Positions 53,880 through 62,537 of a stretch of 64,000 nucleotides of DNA are shown one piece after another (position 1 is the first letter of the stretch; every line of letters starts with the position of its first letter). This DNA is from Luteibacter aegosomatissinici (GTDB lineage Bacteria; Pseudomonadota; Gammaproteobacteria; Xanthomonadales; Rhodanobacteraceae), in NCBI RefSeq assembly GCF_023078495.1, contig NZ_CP095742.1, positions 2,852,001 through 2,916,000 on the forward strand. The letters run 5' to 3'. A model generated the notes under the pieces. The model saw only the letters and a program-made list of their open reading frames with translations. It was not told the DNA's origin and searched no databases. Position numbers and translations under genes: made by a program.

Positions 53880-54955
53880 CGGGTTCCGAGGCCCGCCGGG
53901 GAGCCGACTTCGCCCTCGTGGTGTGGGAATCGGAAACCACGGCACGTGTTGCGTTGTTCCAGGCCAAGCGGGTGGAAAAGGCCCCGCCTCCGGATGGGAG
54001 CATGACGCTCGCCAATATCAACACCCGAAAACCGGCGCTATCCATCAATGGTGCAGGGCCGGTTTTCGGTCTGGACGGCGCCCACCGCTTCATTGATATT
54101 CACCGGCGCGCGAAGTTTGTCGCAGGAGGCCCCTGGCGCAAGAGCCAGATGGAATCGCTCCGGCAGACGGGAAAGTGGATCATCATGGCCGATGTGATCC
54201 AGGCCAACGGTGGCAGTGCCGCCGAATTCAGGACCTTGATGGCGCCGCTCGATGCGCCTTCACTTCCAATACGCACTTTCCTCCTCAAGGAAGAATCTGA
54301 GGAGGAGCTTGCGGCCGCGAACGAAAGAGCGCGCGACGCCAACATGGAACGTGAACCCGCACTCGCCGAACTCAATGATTACTATGAAACATGGTCGAGC
54401 AGCCGTCCGCAGCCTGGTGATGATCGACTGACCTGGATTCACTATCTTGCCTACAGCCGGGCCCAACCTGGCACAAAAAAGCCTGACGGAACCGTCGAAC
54501 CGCCCGGGCATTCGGTACTTTGCACAACGCTGACTGACCTTGAAGACTGCATGGGGCGCGAGGCAGAGGAGGGACCAGCCCGCAAGCATGTCGTCGACCT
54601 GGCTACCGTCAACTGCTACCGGTTTATCGATGTGCTCCTCAATGCCTTCGAGCCCATTTCCCAAGACGGCATGCTCGGCTGCCATGGATGGCTACGGGTC
54701 ACGGCCGAAACCGTGCGACAGATGCTGCCTGCGCTGCAGACCCTCGGCGACGTATTCATGACAACCGATAAAGGGGGCGAGGGATTCACCATTACGTGCG
54801 CCGCTGACAGCGGCGCATCGTGTGACGCCAACCCTGCCGGCAACAGACCAGCCGATGAGTTGGCGCAGGTGGCGGTGCCACAGAATGAGGAGACAGCCGC
54901 CCTGGACACGAAAATCCAGCCGACTGTCCCAACGCGACGCCACACGCCAGGGTGA
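53840..54955 (+). CDS. Putative PD-(D/E)XK nuclease-like protein
   Basis: A 371-residue protein from GTG 53840. Residues ~14-45 (TGSEARRGADFALVVWESET, then VALFQAKRVEK) fit the E...GaDf-lv...QaK pattern of the PD-(D/E)XK nuclease fold, with QAK as the third motif. The remaining ~320 residues are an unknown domain with His/Trp/Cys features (LTWIHYLAYSR, GCHGWLRVTAETVRQM). Restriction-like, anti-phage or effector roles are possible. It overlaps the preceding small gene by 40 bp, so that protein may be a partner or antitoxin. Nuclease call is inference. Confidence 0.6.
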   Translation: MAWGQYDKSTDSVTGSEARRGADFALVVWESETTARVALFQAKRVEKAPPPDGSMTLANINTRKPALSINGAGPVFGLDGAHRFIDIHRRAKFVAGGPWRKSQMESLRQTGKWIIMADVIQANGGSAAEFRTLMAPLDAPSLPIRTFLLKEESEEELAAANERARDANMEREPALAELNDYYETWSSSRPQPGDDRLTWIHYLAYSRAQPGTKKPDGTVEPPGHSVLCTTLTDLEDCMGREAEEGPARKHVVDLATVNCYRFIDVLLNAFEPISQDGMLGCHGWLRVTAETVRQMLPALQTLGDVFMTTDKGGEGFTITCAADSGASCDANPAGNRPADELAQVAVPQNEETAALDTKIQPTVPTRRHTPG

Positions 54956-55013
54956 TTCCGGGTGATCAGGCTCCCGGCCGGGCGCTCGGGCCACGCAGGT
55001 CGAGAGCCTCACC

Positions 55014-55706
55014 TCAAAGGCGCGGGCTTGCCTCCCTCGGCAGCCCCTGTGGAAGGGCCCGTTCGAGATGCATGGCCTCAATGAGACGGGCGTTCTCCTC
55101 GCCCAGGAATTCGGTCACCGGGACGTCGTCTTCATCGACGGCATCGATGCGGACGCCGGCGTCGAGCAGAAATCCGATGACTGCGGGGTTCGCGGCATAG
55201 GCGATGAGCGTGCGACCGTGGGTGTCGACCTGCTGGAGGTCCCCGAACTGCGCGAGCAATGGGAGAAACTCAAGGTTGCCCGACTCGGAGTCGAGCAGCG
55301 TCGCAAAGGCCACGGCCGAGATGTCCGCGACCTCGGGCGGCTCCTCACCTGTCGGGTCACACCCGAAATTCATGCAGTCGAGGTCCGTCCGCAGGCCAGT
55401 ACGGAGCACGGCATGCGCAGCCGGCATGTCCCGCTCATTCAGGGCCGCTTCGAGCATGAAATGGAGGCCCGGCAAGGTCTCGTCCACCTTTTCCTGTTTT
55501 GAACTGTCGCTCTGACGCCGCCTCGGGTCGTCGAACGCATACCCCAGTGACGGGTCAACCAACGTGTAACCCAAAGATTCGAGTTCGTCAGGAGTAAACT
55601 GCTGCTGCAGTTCCCGCCGACCGATGCGGTAGGGACCATGGGCATCACCGAAGCCAGGTGAGTCCCAACCAAGGGTCGTGGGTGGAAGGCGGACGGGGTC
55701 GTTCAC
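55014..55706 (-). CDS. Ankyrin-repeat protein, regulon member 2
   Basis: A 230-residue protein from GTG 55706 (GGAG upstream; the longer open frame runs back through the promoter). Ankyrin units are visible at ALNERDMPAAHAVLRTGLRT, FLPLLAQFGDLQQVDTHGRT and GFLLDAGVRIDAVDEDDVPV. It is a paralogue of 51776-52453 under the same promoter/operator. The two probably act in one pathway or as immunity/adaptor variants. Confidence 0.78.
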   Translation of the reverse strand: MNDPVRLPPTTLGWDSPGFGDAHGPYRIGRRELQQQFTPDELESLGYTLVDPSLGYAFDDPRRRQSDSSKQEKVDETLPGLHFMLEAALNERDMPAAHAVLRTGLRTDLDCMNFGCDPTGEEPPEVADISAVAFATLLDSESGNLEFLPLLAQFGDLQQVDTHGRTLIAYAANPAVIGFLLDAGVRIDAVDEDDVPVTEFLGEENARLIEAMHLERALPQGLPREASPRL

Positions 55707-55728
55707 GGGAGCTCCGGAAAGGGGGACT

Positions 55729-55841
55729 CCTTCCACGTTAACGAGGATCCTGAGGTCGTCAAGGGGGCGCACGGCATGTTGTCCAAGTCGTTTGGCGTGC
55801 ACGCGTTACATGTAACGGCATCCAAGCGTTACGTGTTACGC
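55729..55841 (-). promoter_or_regulatory. Shared promoter/operator, copy 2
   Basis: Near-identical to 52476-52587: -35 TTGACG (55757-55762), 16-bp spacer, -10 TAACGT (55735-55740), start codon 29 bp further. The palindrome CGTTACATGTAACG (55804-55817) and GCGTTACGTGTTACGC (55826-55841) sit at the same distance (41 bp). The two copies form a ~110-bp direct repeat 3.25 kb apart. Confidence 0.72.
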
Positions 55842-55862
55842 GTCGGCGGATCTTCTCGGAAC

Positions 55863-56255
55863 CTAAAGACGCCTCTGCGCTGCTGTGCTCGGTGCGACCG
55901 GAACGTTTTCGAGCGACTGGCCGAGGACGGCCTTCTCGCCTTTCGCGAGCCACAATGGCCCCTCGCGGCCGGCAACCGCAAGGAACTCGTCACGCTCGAT
56001 GTCACCCCGGCCAATGGCCTCAACGTAGCGTCGGCCGCCGAGTGCGTTGAGCGAGTGCTGCACGATGCCCTCCACCTCCTCCCTCACCTCTTCCATGGAC
56101 GAGAAGAGCCGAGCGGTCACCGTAGGATCCATGTCCACCAGGACACATCGATGCCCGACGATGTCGCCGGAGACGATGTCATCACCGACGAGCAGGACTT
56201 GGCCCGAGACCGCGAGGATTCGTTGCAAGGCGCTCAGCAGGTCCTCGTCTTCCAT
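55863..56255 (-). CDS. Hypothetical protein, regulon member 3b
   Basis: A 130-residue protein (EDLLSALQRILAVSGQVLLV, GHRCVLVDMDPTVTARLFSS, YVEAIGRGDIERDEFLAVAG). Its ATG overlaps the upstream TGA as TGATG, so it is co-translated with 56255-56446. A beta-rich centre and helical ends; family not recognised. Confidence 0.7.
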   Translation of the reverse strand: MEDEDLLSALQRILAVSGQVLLVGDDIVSGDIVGHRCVLVDMDPTVTARLFSSMEEVREEVEGIVQHSLNALGGRRYVEAIGRGDIERDEFLAVAGREGPLWLAKGEKAVLGQSLENVPVAPSTAAQRRL

Positions 56256-56446
56256 CACGGCGTTACCTCGGCTGTGCAGACAGCCACGCCACAGGTGTCG
56301 TGCACCCGCGTGCTGAATGTTTCGATGTCCTCACCGGACAGGGTCTCGATGCGCTCGGCGAGCTTGCGCAGGGTTGAGGCCACTTCGACGCCCTGGCCTT
56401 CGTCAAAGGCACGGTGCTTGAGATCAATGGTCACAGTCAGCTGCAT
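56255..56446 (-). CDS. Small conserved plasmid/phage-type protein, regulon member 3a
   Basis: A 63-residue protein, MQLTVTIDLKHRAFDEGQGV, EVASTLRKLAERIETLSGED. The pattern (strand, acidic Phe turn, 'EVA..LRKLA.R' helix, strand with Asp) recurs in small proteins of phages and integrative elements. AAGGACC precedes the ATG. First gene of the two-gene operon under the third shared promoter. Confidence 0.75.
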   Translation of the reverse strand: MQLTVTIDLKHRAFDEGQGVEVASTLRKLAERIETLSGEDIETFSTRVHDTCGVAVCTAEVTP

Positions 56447-56475
56447 GGAGGGTCCTTGGTTGGGAGAGTCCATCC

Positions 56476-56569
56476 AAGCTAACGACAATTGGCGTTTCGT
56501 CAAGCGTGCTGCGACCGATTGCCCGGCGGGGCGTTACGTGTGACAGAACGCGAGGCGTTACATGTAACG
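56476..56569 (-). promoter_or_regulatory. Shared promoter/operator, copy 3
   Basis: -35 TTGACG (56498-56503), 16-bp spacer, -10 TAGCTT (56476-56481), start codon 30 bp further: the same geometry as copies 1 and 2 although the surrounding DNA is unrelated. The operator parts are in swapped order: GCGTTACGTGTGAC (56531-56544), then CGTTACATGTAACG (56556-56569). Confidence 0.65.
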
Positions 56570-56765
56570 GAATGACGCCAAGGCCCGCTTGTGCCCGGGC
56601 AGACAAAGCGGCACGTCGCTGCGCACCACCGCCCCGGCTGAGGCTGCCGTCTCGATGCCGGGTGGTCTCCGTGCCTGCATCACCCTCGTCCACCAATGGT
56701 CAGGCGGAAGGACGACGACGGGCGCCAGAGACGCCATCCAAGACCACTGATCGGACAGCGGAGAA

Positions 56766-57353
56766 CTACAGCGCAGGCGAACGCACATCGAACACAGAGA
56801 GCTGCCCGGCAAGCTCAGCCCAGCCCGCCTTGCGCAGGACGTCCCAGGCAGCGGTCCTCGCGACGGGGTGGGCGTCCCAGGGCCAGCCCCTGGATTCGAG
56901 CTGACCGGTCTCCTTGGAAAAACGCATGGCTGACCACGGCCACCTTGTTTCGTCGACGGGCTTTCCATCCACGTCCAAGGGCGTCCCGTCGAGCGTGTCA
57001 GGGAAGCAGTCCCCTTCCGAGCGGACCCAGCGGTCGAACTCCACACGCTCCTCTGCCGACGCGCCCGCCAGGCGGTTGGCAATCAATGCAACGCAATGGG
57101 CTTCGCGCTCAAAACGCGCCAGGTTGGCGGCCCAGCCGCGCCACAATCTCTGTGAAGTGCGAAAGAAGCCGCCTTCCCCCTCCCCCGAATCCCCTACTCC
57201 ACCGGGCAATGGATAGACTGTTTGATCGTTGTTCGTGAGCCACCAGCGCTCCGGCGCATTCATGGCCACCACCTGGTGCCGAAGGACAAAGCCAATGTCG
57301 GAGAAGTATGTGCGCATCAACCTGGCGGTTGGTGCGCGGCGCGAGACGGTCAT
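56766..57353 (-). CDS. Unknown protein, YFS-motif family member 2
   Basis: A 195-residue protein from ATG 57353, chosen for AGGAG 8 bp upstream over earlier in-frame ATGs. The N-terminus (RLMRTYFSDIGFVLRHQ, ERWWLT) parallels 52955-53539, and total length is nearly identical (195 vs 194). The C-terminal two-thirds differ. A glycine-rich loop (GGVGDSGEGEGG) lies in the middle. Unknown function. Confidence 0.68.
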   Translation of the reverse strand: MTVSRRAPTARLMRTYFSDIGFVLRHQVVAMNAPERWWLTNNDQTVYPLPGGVGDSGEGEGGFFRTSQRLWRGWAANLARFEREAHCVALIANRLAGASAEERVEFDRWVRSEGDCFPDTLDGTPLDVDGKPVDETRWPWSAMRFSKETGQLESRGWPWDAHPVARTAAWDVLRKAGWAELAGQLSVFDVRSPAL

Positions 57354-57747
57354 GGGAGAACTCCTGGTGATTGATGAATCCATCCTGGCGCCCCGCACCG
57401 GGCTGTCAAGGCTCCCGGGAATGGTTCAAATGAACACCTGCAACGCGCAACACGTCATGTCGTGCTTGCGAACCACACTCGCACGCACGGAGATTTGCAT
57501 GGTGACGAACACGCGTGAGAAATCGGGTGTGTCGCGTTTGCCGTCGCCTCGTGATGACCTCCAGACCGAACAGTCGACGCAAGGATGTGCCTGTGGGTAC
57601 AGCGATGTCGGGCCATCACGCCATCATCCCGTGCCTTCGCAACCTTGCGTGGGCGGCCCTTTTTACCGCCAACCGCAGACCCGAACAGGCCGACCGTCCT
57701 GGGCAGCGCCAGTGGTCCGGCACCGATGTCGCCAGCCCGACCGCCCG
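57354..57747. other. Intergenic
   Basis: 394 bp with no supported gene. Confidence 0.4.
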
Positions 57748-57987
57748 CTACAAGGGCAGCGGCTTTTGCGGGATCCAGGAAGCGAGGATGGTGGGCGCTT
57801 CCTCATTGCCCGGGATCACCGGCACCCGCACAGCCTGGGCAATGGTGTGCGCTGCGCCCTGACGGCGAACGACCACCGTCAGATGGTTGCCGGTCCGGTT
57901 CCATGCGATTAGGTTGGTGGGGTCAACCGGCTCCAGGGCGACCCCGTTCTCGAACAGGACAAGCCCTCCATTCGTGAGTTCCTCCAT
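57748..57987 (-). CDS. Small hypothetical protein
   Basis: A 79-residue, beta-rich protein (MEELTNGGLVLFENGVALEP, NLIAWNRTGNHLTVVVRRQG, TILASWIPQKPLPL) with GGGAAGGG upstream. A GTG one codon earlier is equally possible. A GCGTTACACG half-site lies ~75 bp upstream, reminiscent of the shared operator but incomplete. Family unknown. Confidence 0.6.
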   Translation of the reverse strand: MEELTNGGLVLFENGVALEPVDPTNLIAWNRTGNHLTVVVRRQGAAHTIAQAVRVPVIPGNEEAPTILASWIPQKPLPL

Positions 57988-58688
57988 CACATCCCTTCCC
58001 CCGGCCGGTTGACGTGCTCATGATGGCAAAAGGGAGGGACGCTTGCCTGTGAGGCACGCGTTACACGGTTCCGGACACCTCATCGGAATGCGATCACCAT
58101 GGAAGCGGGAAAGTCCTTCTTCCCGGATGCGTGTCGGGCGTCCAGACGGGGAGCCTACCGTGTTCATCCCGTCGTCTTCGGCAAGCTATACGGGGGAAAC
58201 CGTGACATATCTCTTCTCTTTTTTGATCTTCTCGGGCTCGCCGTCGTCGTCTGGACGGCGCTTGCCCATGTGGCTGTGTGAGGACATCTTGTTGTTCCCG
58301 GACACACTGCGGGTTTCGATAAGCTCGGCCCTCTTTCGGCGCTTGCTCGCGCCAATGTGCCGACGAATCATCGGGATATCGAGCGACGCGCAGCTCTTTG
58401 CTGCAACGTTCATCCGCTCACAAGCATCTGCACGACGCCCGCCTCCGCTTGCAAGAGTGACGCATAGGTCAATCCGACGGGGATGACACCGGTCAGATCA
58501 AAAGCTTTCTCCCACGTCTCTCCTGGTGACTGGTGGGCCGCGGGCACATGTGAATATCCTCGAAGTCGTCGTCAACCGCAGGGGTGCTGGCCATGCCCAC
58601 ACCCCTCAGACCGATCACGCGTGCTGAAGTGGTCCACGCAGGGTGAGACGAAACGCATCGTCCACTCCCAGCACATGCAAGCTTGCCC
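57988..58688. other. Mostly intergenic; one doubtful ORF
   Basis: 701 bp. A basic 75-codon minus frame (58186-58413, ending RRPDDDGEPEKIKKEKRYVT...) with GAGCGG before its ATG could be a small nucleic-acid-binding protein but is not well supported. The rest is non-coding. Confidence 0.3.
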
Positions 58689-58985
58689 TCACTCGTCCGT
58701 GAGCATGGCCGCGATCATCATCCCGAACACGGTCAGGGCGACCAGCAGATCCAGCACGCGGGGACGTGGGTACAGACCGGTCCGGTAACCATCGACGGTT
58801 TTGGCCAAGGGCTGGAAGAACGGCGGCCTTGGCACGAACGCCTCTAGCCACCCCATGAGGAGGAAGGCCCCCATTGCCAACGAGTGTTTGCGACTGGGGG
58901 CGGCGAGCATAAGGCCAACGCCCCAGACAAACAGCATGGCCGCCCATGCTCGGCGTTTCCAAGGGATGGGTTTTTGTCTGCACAT
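58689..58985 (-). CDS. Small multi-span membrane protein
   Basis: A 98-residue protein with three hydrophobic segments (AWAAMLFVWGVGLMLAA, LAMGAFLLMGWLEAFV, LLVALTVFGMMIAAML) and a basic N-terminus. No strong ribosome site is seen at ATG 58985. Family unknown. Confidence 0.6.
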   Translation of the reverse strand: MCRQKPIPWKRRAWAAMLFVWGVGLMLAAPSRKHSLAMGAFLLMGWLEAFVPRPPFFQPLAKTVDGYRTGLYPRPRVLDLLVALTVFGMMIAAMLTDE

Positions 58986-59113
58986 GACTTAAAGCACTTT
59001 AGCACCAATCACCCCGATGGCCGGTCGCCGGCCGGCTCTTCCAATACACCAGGGCGCGCTCGGCGGCCAGGATGCACGAATGAGGATAGGGGCGGGCCTG
59101 TCCTGACGAACGC

Positions 59114-59857
59114 TCAGGCTGTCTTGCTGTCCCGCTCGGTCACCATGGCGATGGCGTCGGCGAGCAACCCGCGTTGGTAGTCCTCCCTCTTGCGAATCCA
59201 GCGCACGAACAGGCTCATCACCAGAAGGCCCAGCAAGGACAGCGGTACGGACAACAGGATTTGGCGGCTGGCGGGCGAAACCCCGATAACGTGAAGGTCG
59301 CTGAGCGTTTTGACCGAGGTCAGCACGACGGCAATGGTCGCAAGGCTCACCTCCCCCTTGCCGAAGAAAAACGTGTGGACACCCCGGTCAGACAAAAGGC
59401 GCTGGTCGAAGTAACGGGCCACACTTTGCAAAACCGGCAGCGGGTAGACCGCAATGGACCTGACCTGCTGCTCATGCAGCCCGTACCCTGAGCGCAGATG
59501 GTGGGCGTCGTTTTTCCGCAACCACTGTTTGTTAAACAGGAGGATGGCACCGACAACGAGAAGGGTCCCCACACACAAGACAAGCGCGCCGATGGAGATG
59601 ACGTCCGTCAGCTGATAAAGAATAGGGTCGTTTTGCTCGGTCGGCGACCGGCCAAGCCAGGCGTCGACGCCATACAGGATGACGACGGACGCGATGACGG
59701 GCGGAAGACACCACCAGTAAACCGTGACAATGACCTTGCCGACGTCGAAGGGATTGTGGCCGGACCGGTAGCGCTCAGCGTTGGCCAGGAGGTCGATGAC
59801 GTCGCTGGCCTGCTTGAGGCTGATATCTCCGGCGGGCGCCAGACCTTGCTTATCCAT
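59114..59857 (-). CDS. Membrane protein of unknown function
   Basis: A 247-residue protein from ATG 59857 (AGGGATG upstream). A soluble N-terminus (DISLKQASDVIDLLANAERY) is followed by four spans (CLPPVIASVVILYGV, SIGALVLCVGTLLVVGAIL, SLATIAVVLTSVKTL, LLSVPLSLLGLLVMSLFV). A ~60-residue cytoplasmic loop lies between spans 2 and 3, and the tail is charged. No motif recognised. Confidence 0.7.
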   Translation of the reverse strand: MDKQGLAPAGDISLKQASDVIDLLANAERYRSGHNPFDVGKVIVTVYWWCLPPVIASVVILYGVDAWLGRSPTEQNDPILYQLTDVISIGALVLCVGTLLVVGAILLFNKQWLRKNDAHHLRSGYGLHEQQVRSIAVYPLPVLQSVARYFDQRLLSDRGVHTFFFGKGEVSLATIAVVLTSVKTLSDLHVIGVSPASRQILLSVPLSLLGLLVMSLFVRWIRKREDYQRGLLADAIAMVTERDSKTA

Positions 59858-60112
59858 TTTCATCCCTGGTGTGATTTTGACCGGCGGGGAGTTTACCGCT
59901 TCCACGCGGCCCACTTGCACCCATCGGCTTCCCTCGGGCCGGCGAACGCCGGGTCGACCCTCTGCGCCTCGAATTCCTCGGTCAAGGCGAGCACGCGGCG
60001 TCTCAGGGATCGGGAAAGCGACCGCACCCAAGCACGTGGCACCATGCGGCCCGCTCGGCTCAAGCTTTACTGATGCTTGCCGCTAACGACGTATTACCAT
60101 GTGGATATAGCC

Positions 60113-60460
60113 ATGCTTCGCACAAGCACTCTCTTACTTCTGGCCCTGCTTGCTGCTCCAGCGGTCGCGCAGCAGATGCCTTCGGCATCCAACACGTCCT
60201 ATCAGAACACGCCCTACCAGATGGTGCCACGCTCGGATATTGCAAACTTCAGCATCCGCTGCTTCAAGGGCGATCAACTCATCTGGGGCATCTACCCGCG
60301 TGGCACAACGAGCGACAACCAGGTGGCCCGCCAGATTTACTATCAGCCAAAAGCCGACGGGAGGATGGTGCTCAGCTTCCTACGAGGCTTTACCACAGGC
60401 GAGAAGCAAACAACGTACGTGGCCGCAGTCGACGTGAACTGCGAGATGGCCGAACAGTAG
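60113..60460 (+). CDS. Small secreted protein
   Basis: A 115-residue protein with a clean signal peptide (LRTSTLLLLALLAAPAVAQQ). The mature ~95-residue beta-rich domain has two Cys (IRCFKG...VNCEM) that could form a disulfide. Choosing ATG 60113 puts the signal at the N-terminus. A periplasmic or exported product. Family unknown. Confidence 0.7.
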   Translation: MLRTSTLLLLALLAAPAVAQQMPSASNTSYQNTPYQMVPRSDIANFSIRCFKGDQLIWGIYPRGTTSDNQVARQIYYQPKADGRMVLSFLRGFTTGEKQTTYVAAVDVNCEMAEQ

Positions 60461-60799
60461 TCGGGAGGGGCGGGTGTCGTGCGATCGCACAGCCCGATCG
60501 TAATGTGAGCTGCATTTCGCATCCGAACGCCACCGTCGCATGGGAGGGCCGATGCGACCCGACCAACGCCCGAATCGCACCCTCGGCGTCAAAGAACACG
60601 GCCCACCTGCCTTCCCAAGGCATGTCACTGTCGCGCACCGTCGTGCGGATGGCGTGCCAGGGTGACGTGGTTCATCGGTGAACGCAAAGCGGGCCAGTCA
60701 AATTATCTCATGCTCCCATTTTTTCGACTGGCCGATCTTTCCTTAACGCATTGAACATTGGCAAGCTTCGCATGGCACAGTCCCGCTGGCTTCCAACTC
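60461..60799. other. Intergenic
   Basis: 339 bp. The 60690-60750 part is AT-rich. No supported gene. Confidence 0.4.
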
Positions 60800-61423
60800 T
60801 CAACGCGGGTCGTGGCGGGTCGTGGCGGGTCGTGGCGGGACGTGAAGGACAAGAGCAAAGGCGCGCCGTGGGATGGAACCAATGGCCATCAGTAGCATCT
60901 GCTCGCCCGCAGGCATGAGCGCGACATTGCCAGGGCCCCTTCCGGCGTGCACGCCCGCTCGCATCTCAAGGCAGGTATCGCCATCGAGCGAATAGGAAGC
61001 CTCGGGACCGGAGTGCTTGTGCGCCGGTGCACTCATTCGCGGGGCGAAAAAGGCATGAACGTATTCCGCGCTGAAGGACCTTGCCTGGACGACGGGCAAC
61101 GGCCCAATGCTCGCCACATGGCTGCCCTTCAGCGGTCGACAACCTTTGCTGGCAATGGTGAAGAGCCATACTTTCCCGAAGTCCGCCACAACCACACCAT
61201 GATGGCCTTTATCAGCACCTGCACTCCTGGCGGTCGGGAATACATCGATGTACCAATACAGCGGACCCTTAGGAAGTGCACCCAAGCCCTCATGCGCGAG
61301 CAGACAGGCAGGACCAGGTTTCGGCTCGTCCCCGTGGAATGCGCAAGGCACCGATGTCACGACGCGACCTGCGTCTTGTGCTTGTCCGAAGCAGCGCCCC
61401 GGGAGGATCGCCGAGGCGAGCAT
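60800..61423 (-). CDS. Secreted cupin-like protein
   Basis: A 207-residue protein. The start at 61423 gives a short hydrophobic leader (MLASAILPGRCFGQAQ), so export is likely. The C-terminal half has a cupin-type metal motif (HKHSGPEASYSL, then AGRGPGNVALMPAGEQMLLM). The N-terminal half (WYIDVFPTARSAGADKGHHG, FGKVWLFTIASKG) may be a second, degenerate cupin. Its last codons run into the 10-bp tandem repeat. Activity unknown. Confidence 0.68.
   Translation of the reverse strand: MLASAILPGRCFGQAQDAGRVVTSVPCAFHGDEPKPGPACLLAHEGLGALPKGPLYWYIDVFPTARSAGADKGHHGVVVADFGKVWLFTIASKGCRPLKGSHVASIGPLPVVQARSFSAEYVHAFFAPRMSAPAHKHSGPEASYSLDGDTCLEMRAGVHAGRGPGNVALMPAGEQMLLMAIGSIPRRAFALVLHVPPRPATTRHDPR
60805..60842. 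repeat. 10-bp tandem repeat at the 3' end of the cupin gene
   Basis: Three and a half copies of GGGTCGTGGC. The repeat encodes the last residues of the cupin-like protein (PRPATTRHDPR). The 10-bp unit is not a multiple of 3, so a change in copy number would alter the C-terminus. Confidence 0.85.
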
Positions 61424-62264
61424 TGCACTTAGGGCGACGGCTCAAACACGAAAGTGCATACTGTCTTCCGGCTGCGTTTGCTACGCGTTTGGCCGAGCGT
61501 AGGACATCGCGATCGTTTCAGTCAGCCCAACCTTGGACATACCACTACGCGTGGTGGCGCCTTTTCCCACCAAGATTCATTTGCATCGCGCACTGTCGAG
61601 CGCCATCTCGCTTTCAACGGCGCTTCAGGGCTCCTTGTCAGCCCCCCTTACATTACAACTCGTGGGCTCCATGGATCACGCCGCCCACACATCCGGCCGG
61701 GCGATCTAGATGCGCACCGTCACGGAAATGATCCAAAGCGCGAGCGCGGCAGGCCAAGCAGCCAACACCGTGGCAACCTCGTTCTCCACCATGGGTCACG
61801 TCCAAGCGATCCCCGGCTGCTGGTGCCGCGCGACCAATCCCGCACACAGATTTCGCCCGGATAGCCACATCTCCGTGACGGTGACACATTCCACGATCGG
61901 AACTGCGGGCTCCCTGGGCGCCGCTCACGGCACAGCGAAGTCGGCCCGCATGACATTTTGCGTGGATTTGACCCAAGAAGGCCGAACCAGCATGCTGACG
62001 GCAGATTGACGGACCAAGAAGTCCCTGCAGCCGCGGCCAAGGTGCTTTGGGCTATGCCGACGTTGCGCTAACCCCTCGCCCAGCACCGGCCCGCGGTGTC
62101 ATCCGGGGGTGTGCCTGCGACCCGGACAGGGTGCGAGACACGGCACACAGCCCTGGAAGGAGCCACGACGCCCGTCCGCAAGACCTTTCCTTTGTGTGGA
62201 GAGACCCGGTGGCCGCGCTCCGCCTTGCGCACTAGGATGAACCTTCTATTGCCAGGACTCGGTC
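61424..62264. other. No supported gene
   Basis: 841 bp. Overlapping frames of ~100 codons exist on both strands (61653-62040) but show no start signal or motif. Possibly a decayed gene. Confidence 0.45.
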
Positions 62265-62537
62265 ATGACGCTCGAAGACGTGATTGCCACCGCGACGCAC
62301 TTGGCGGCCGCCGTCGAAGCGGGCGACCACAGGAATGCACGCCTGCTCGCGATCGACGTCGCCAAGTTCGCTGGCAGGGCGGAACTCCAGACGGTCGCCC
62401 AGACGGCGCAGCGCGTTGTTGATGCCCTATCAGAAGATCCGACCGAGGAGGGTGATCTGGGCCTGGCCATGATCGTGCTTGCCGACGAGATCGCCCTGTT
62501 GATCGACGGCGCGCACACCTCCGACGAGGAAGGCTAG
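62265..62537 (+). CDS. Helical-domain protein, paralogue of the 20711 N-terminus
   Basis: A 90-residue protein (MTLEDVIATATHLAAAVEAG, AKFAGRAELQTVAQTAQRVV, LGLAMIVLADEIALLIDGAH). It aligns over its whole length with residues 1-85 of the fusion protein at 20711-21220 (MDLHDIVDDAHALASSIESG). Four helices can be drawn. Here it exists without the HTH, so the domain can act as a free-standing partner. CAGGA lies before the ATG. Confidence 0.7.
   Translation: MTLEDVIATATHLAAAVEAGDHRNARLLAIDVAKFAGRAELQTVAQTAQRVVDALSEDPTEEGDLGLAMIVLADEIALLIDGAHTSDEEG

Noticed and set aside
60805-60842. Short tandem repeat considered as a CRISPR fragment
   Set aside because: Head-to-tail 10-bp units without spacers, lying within a coding 3' end.
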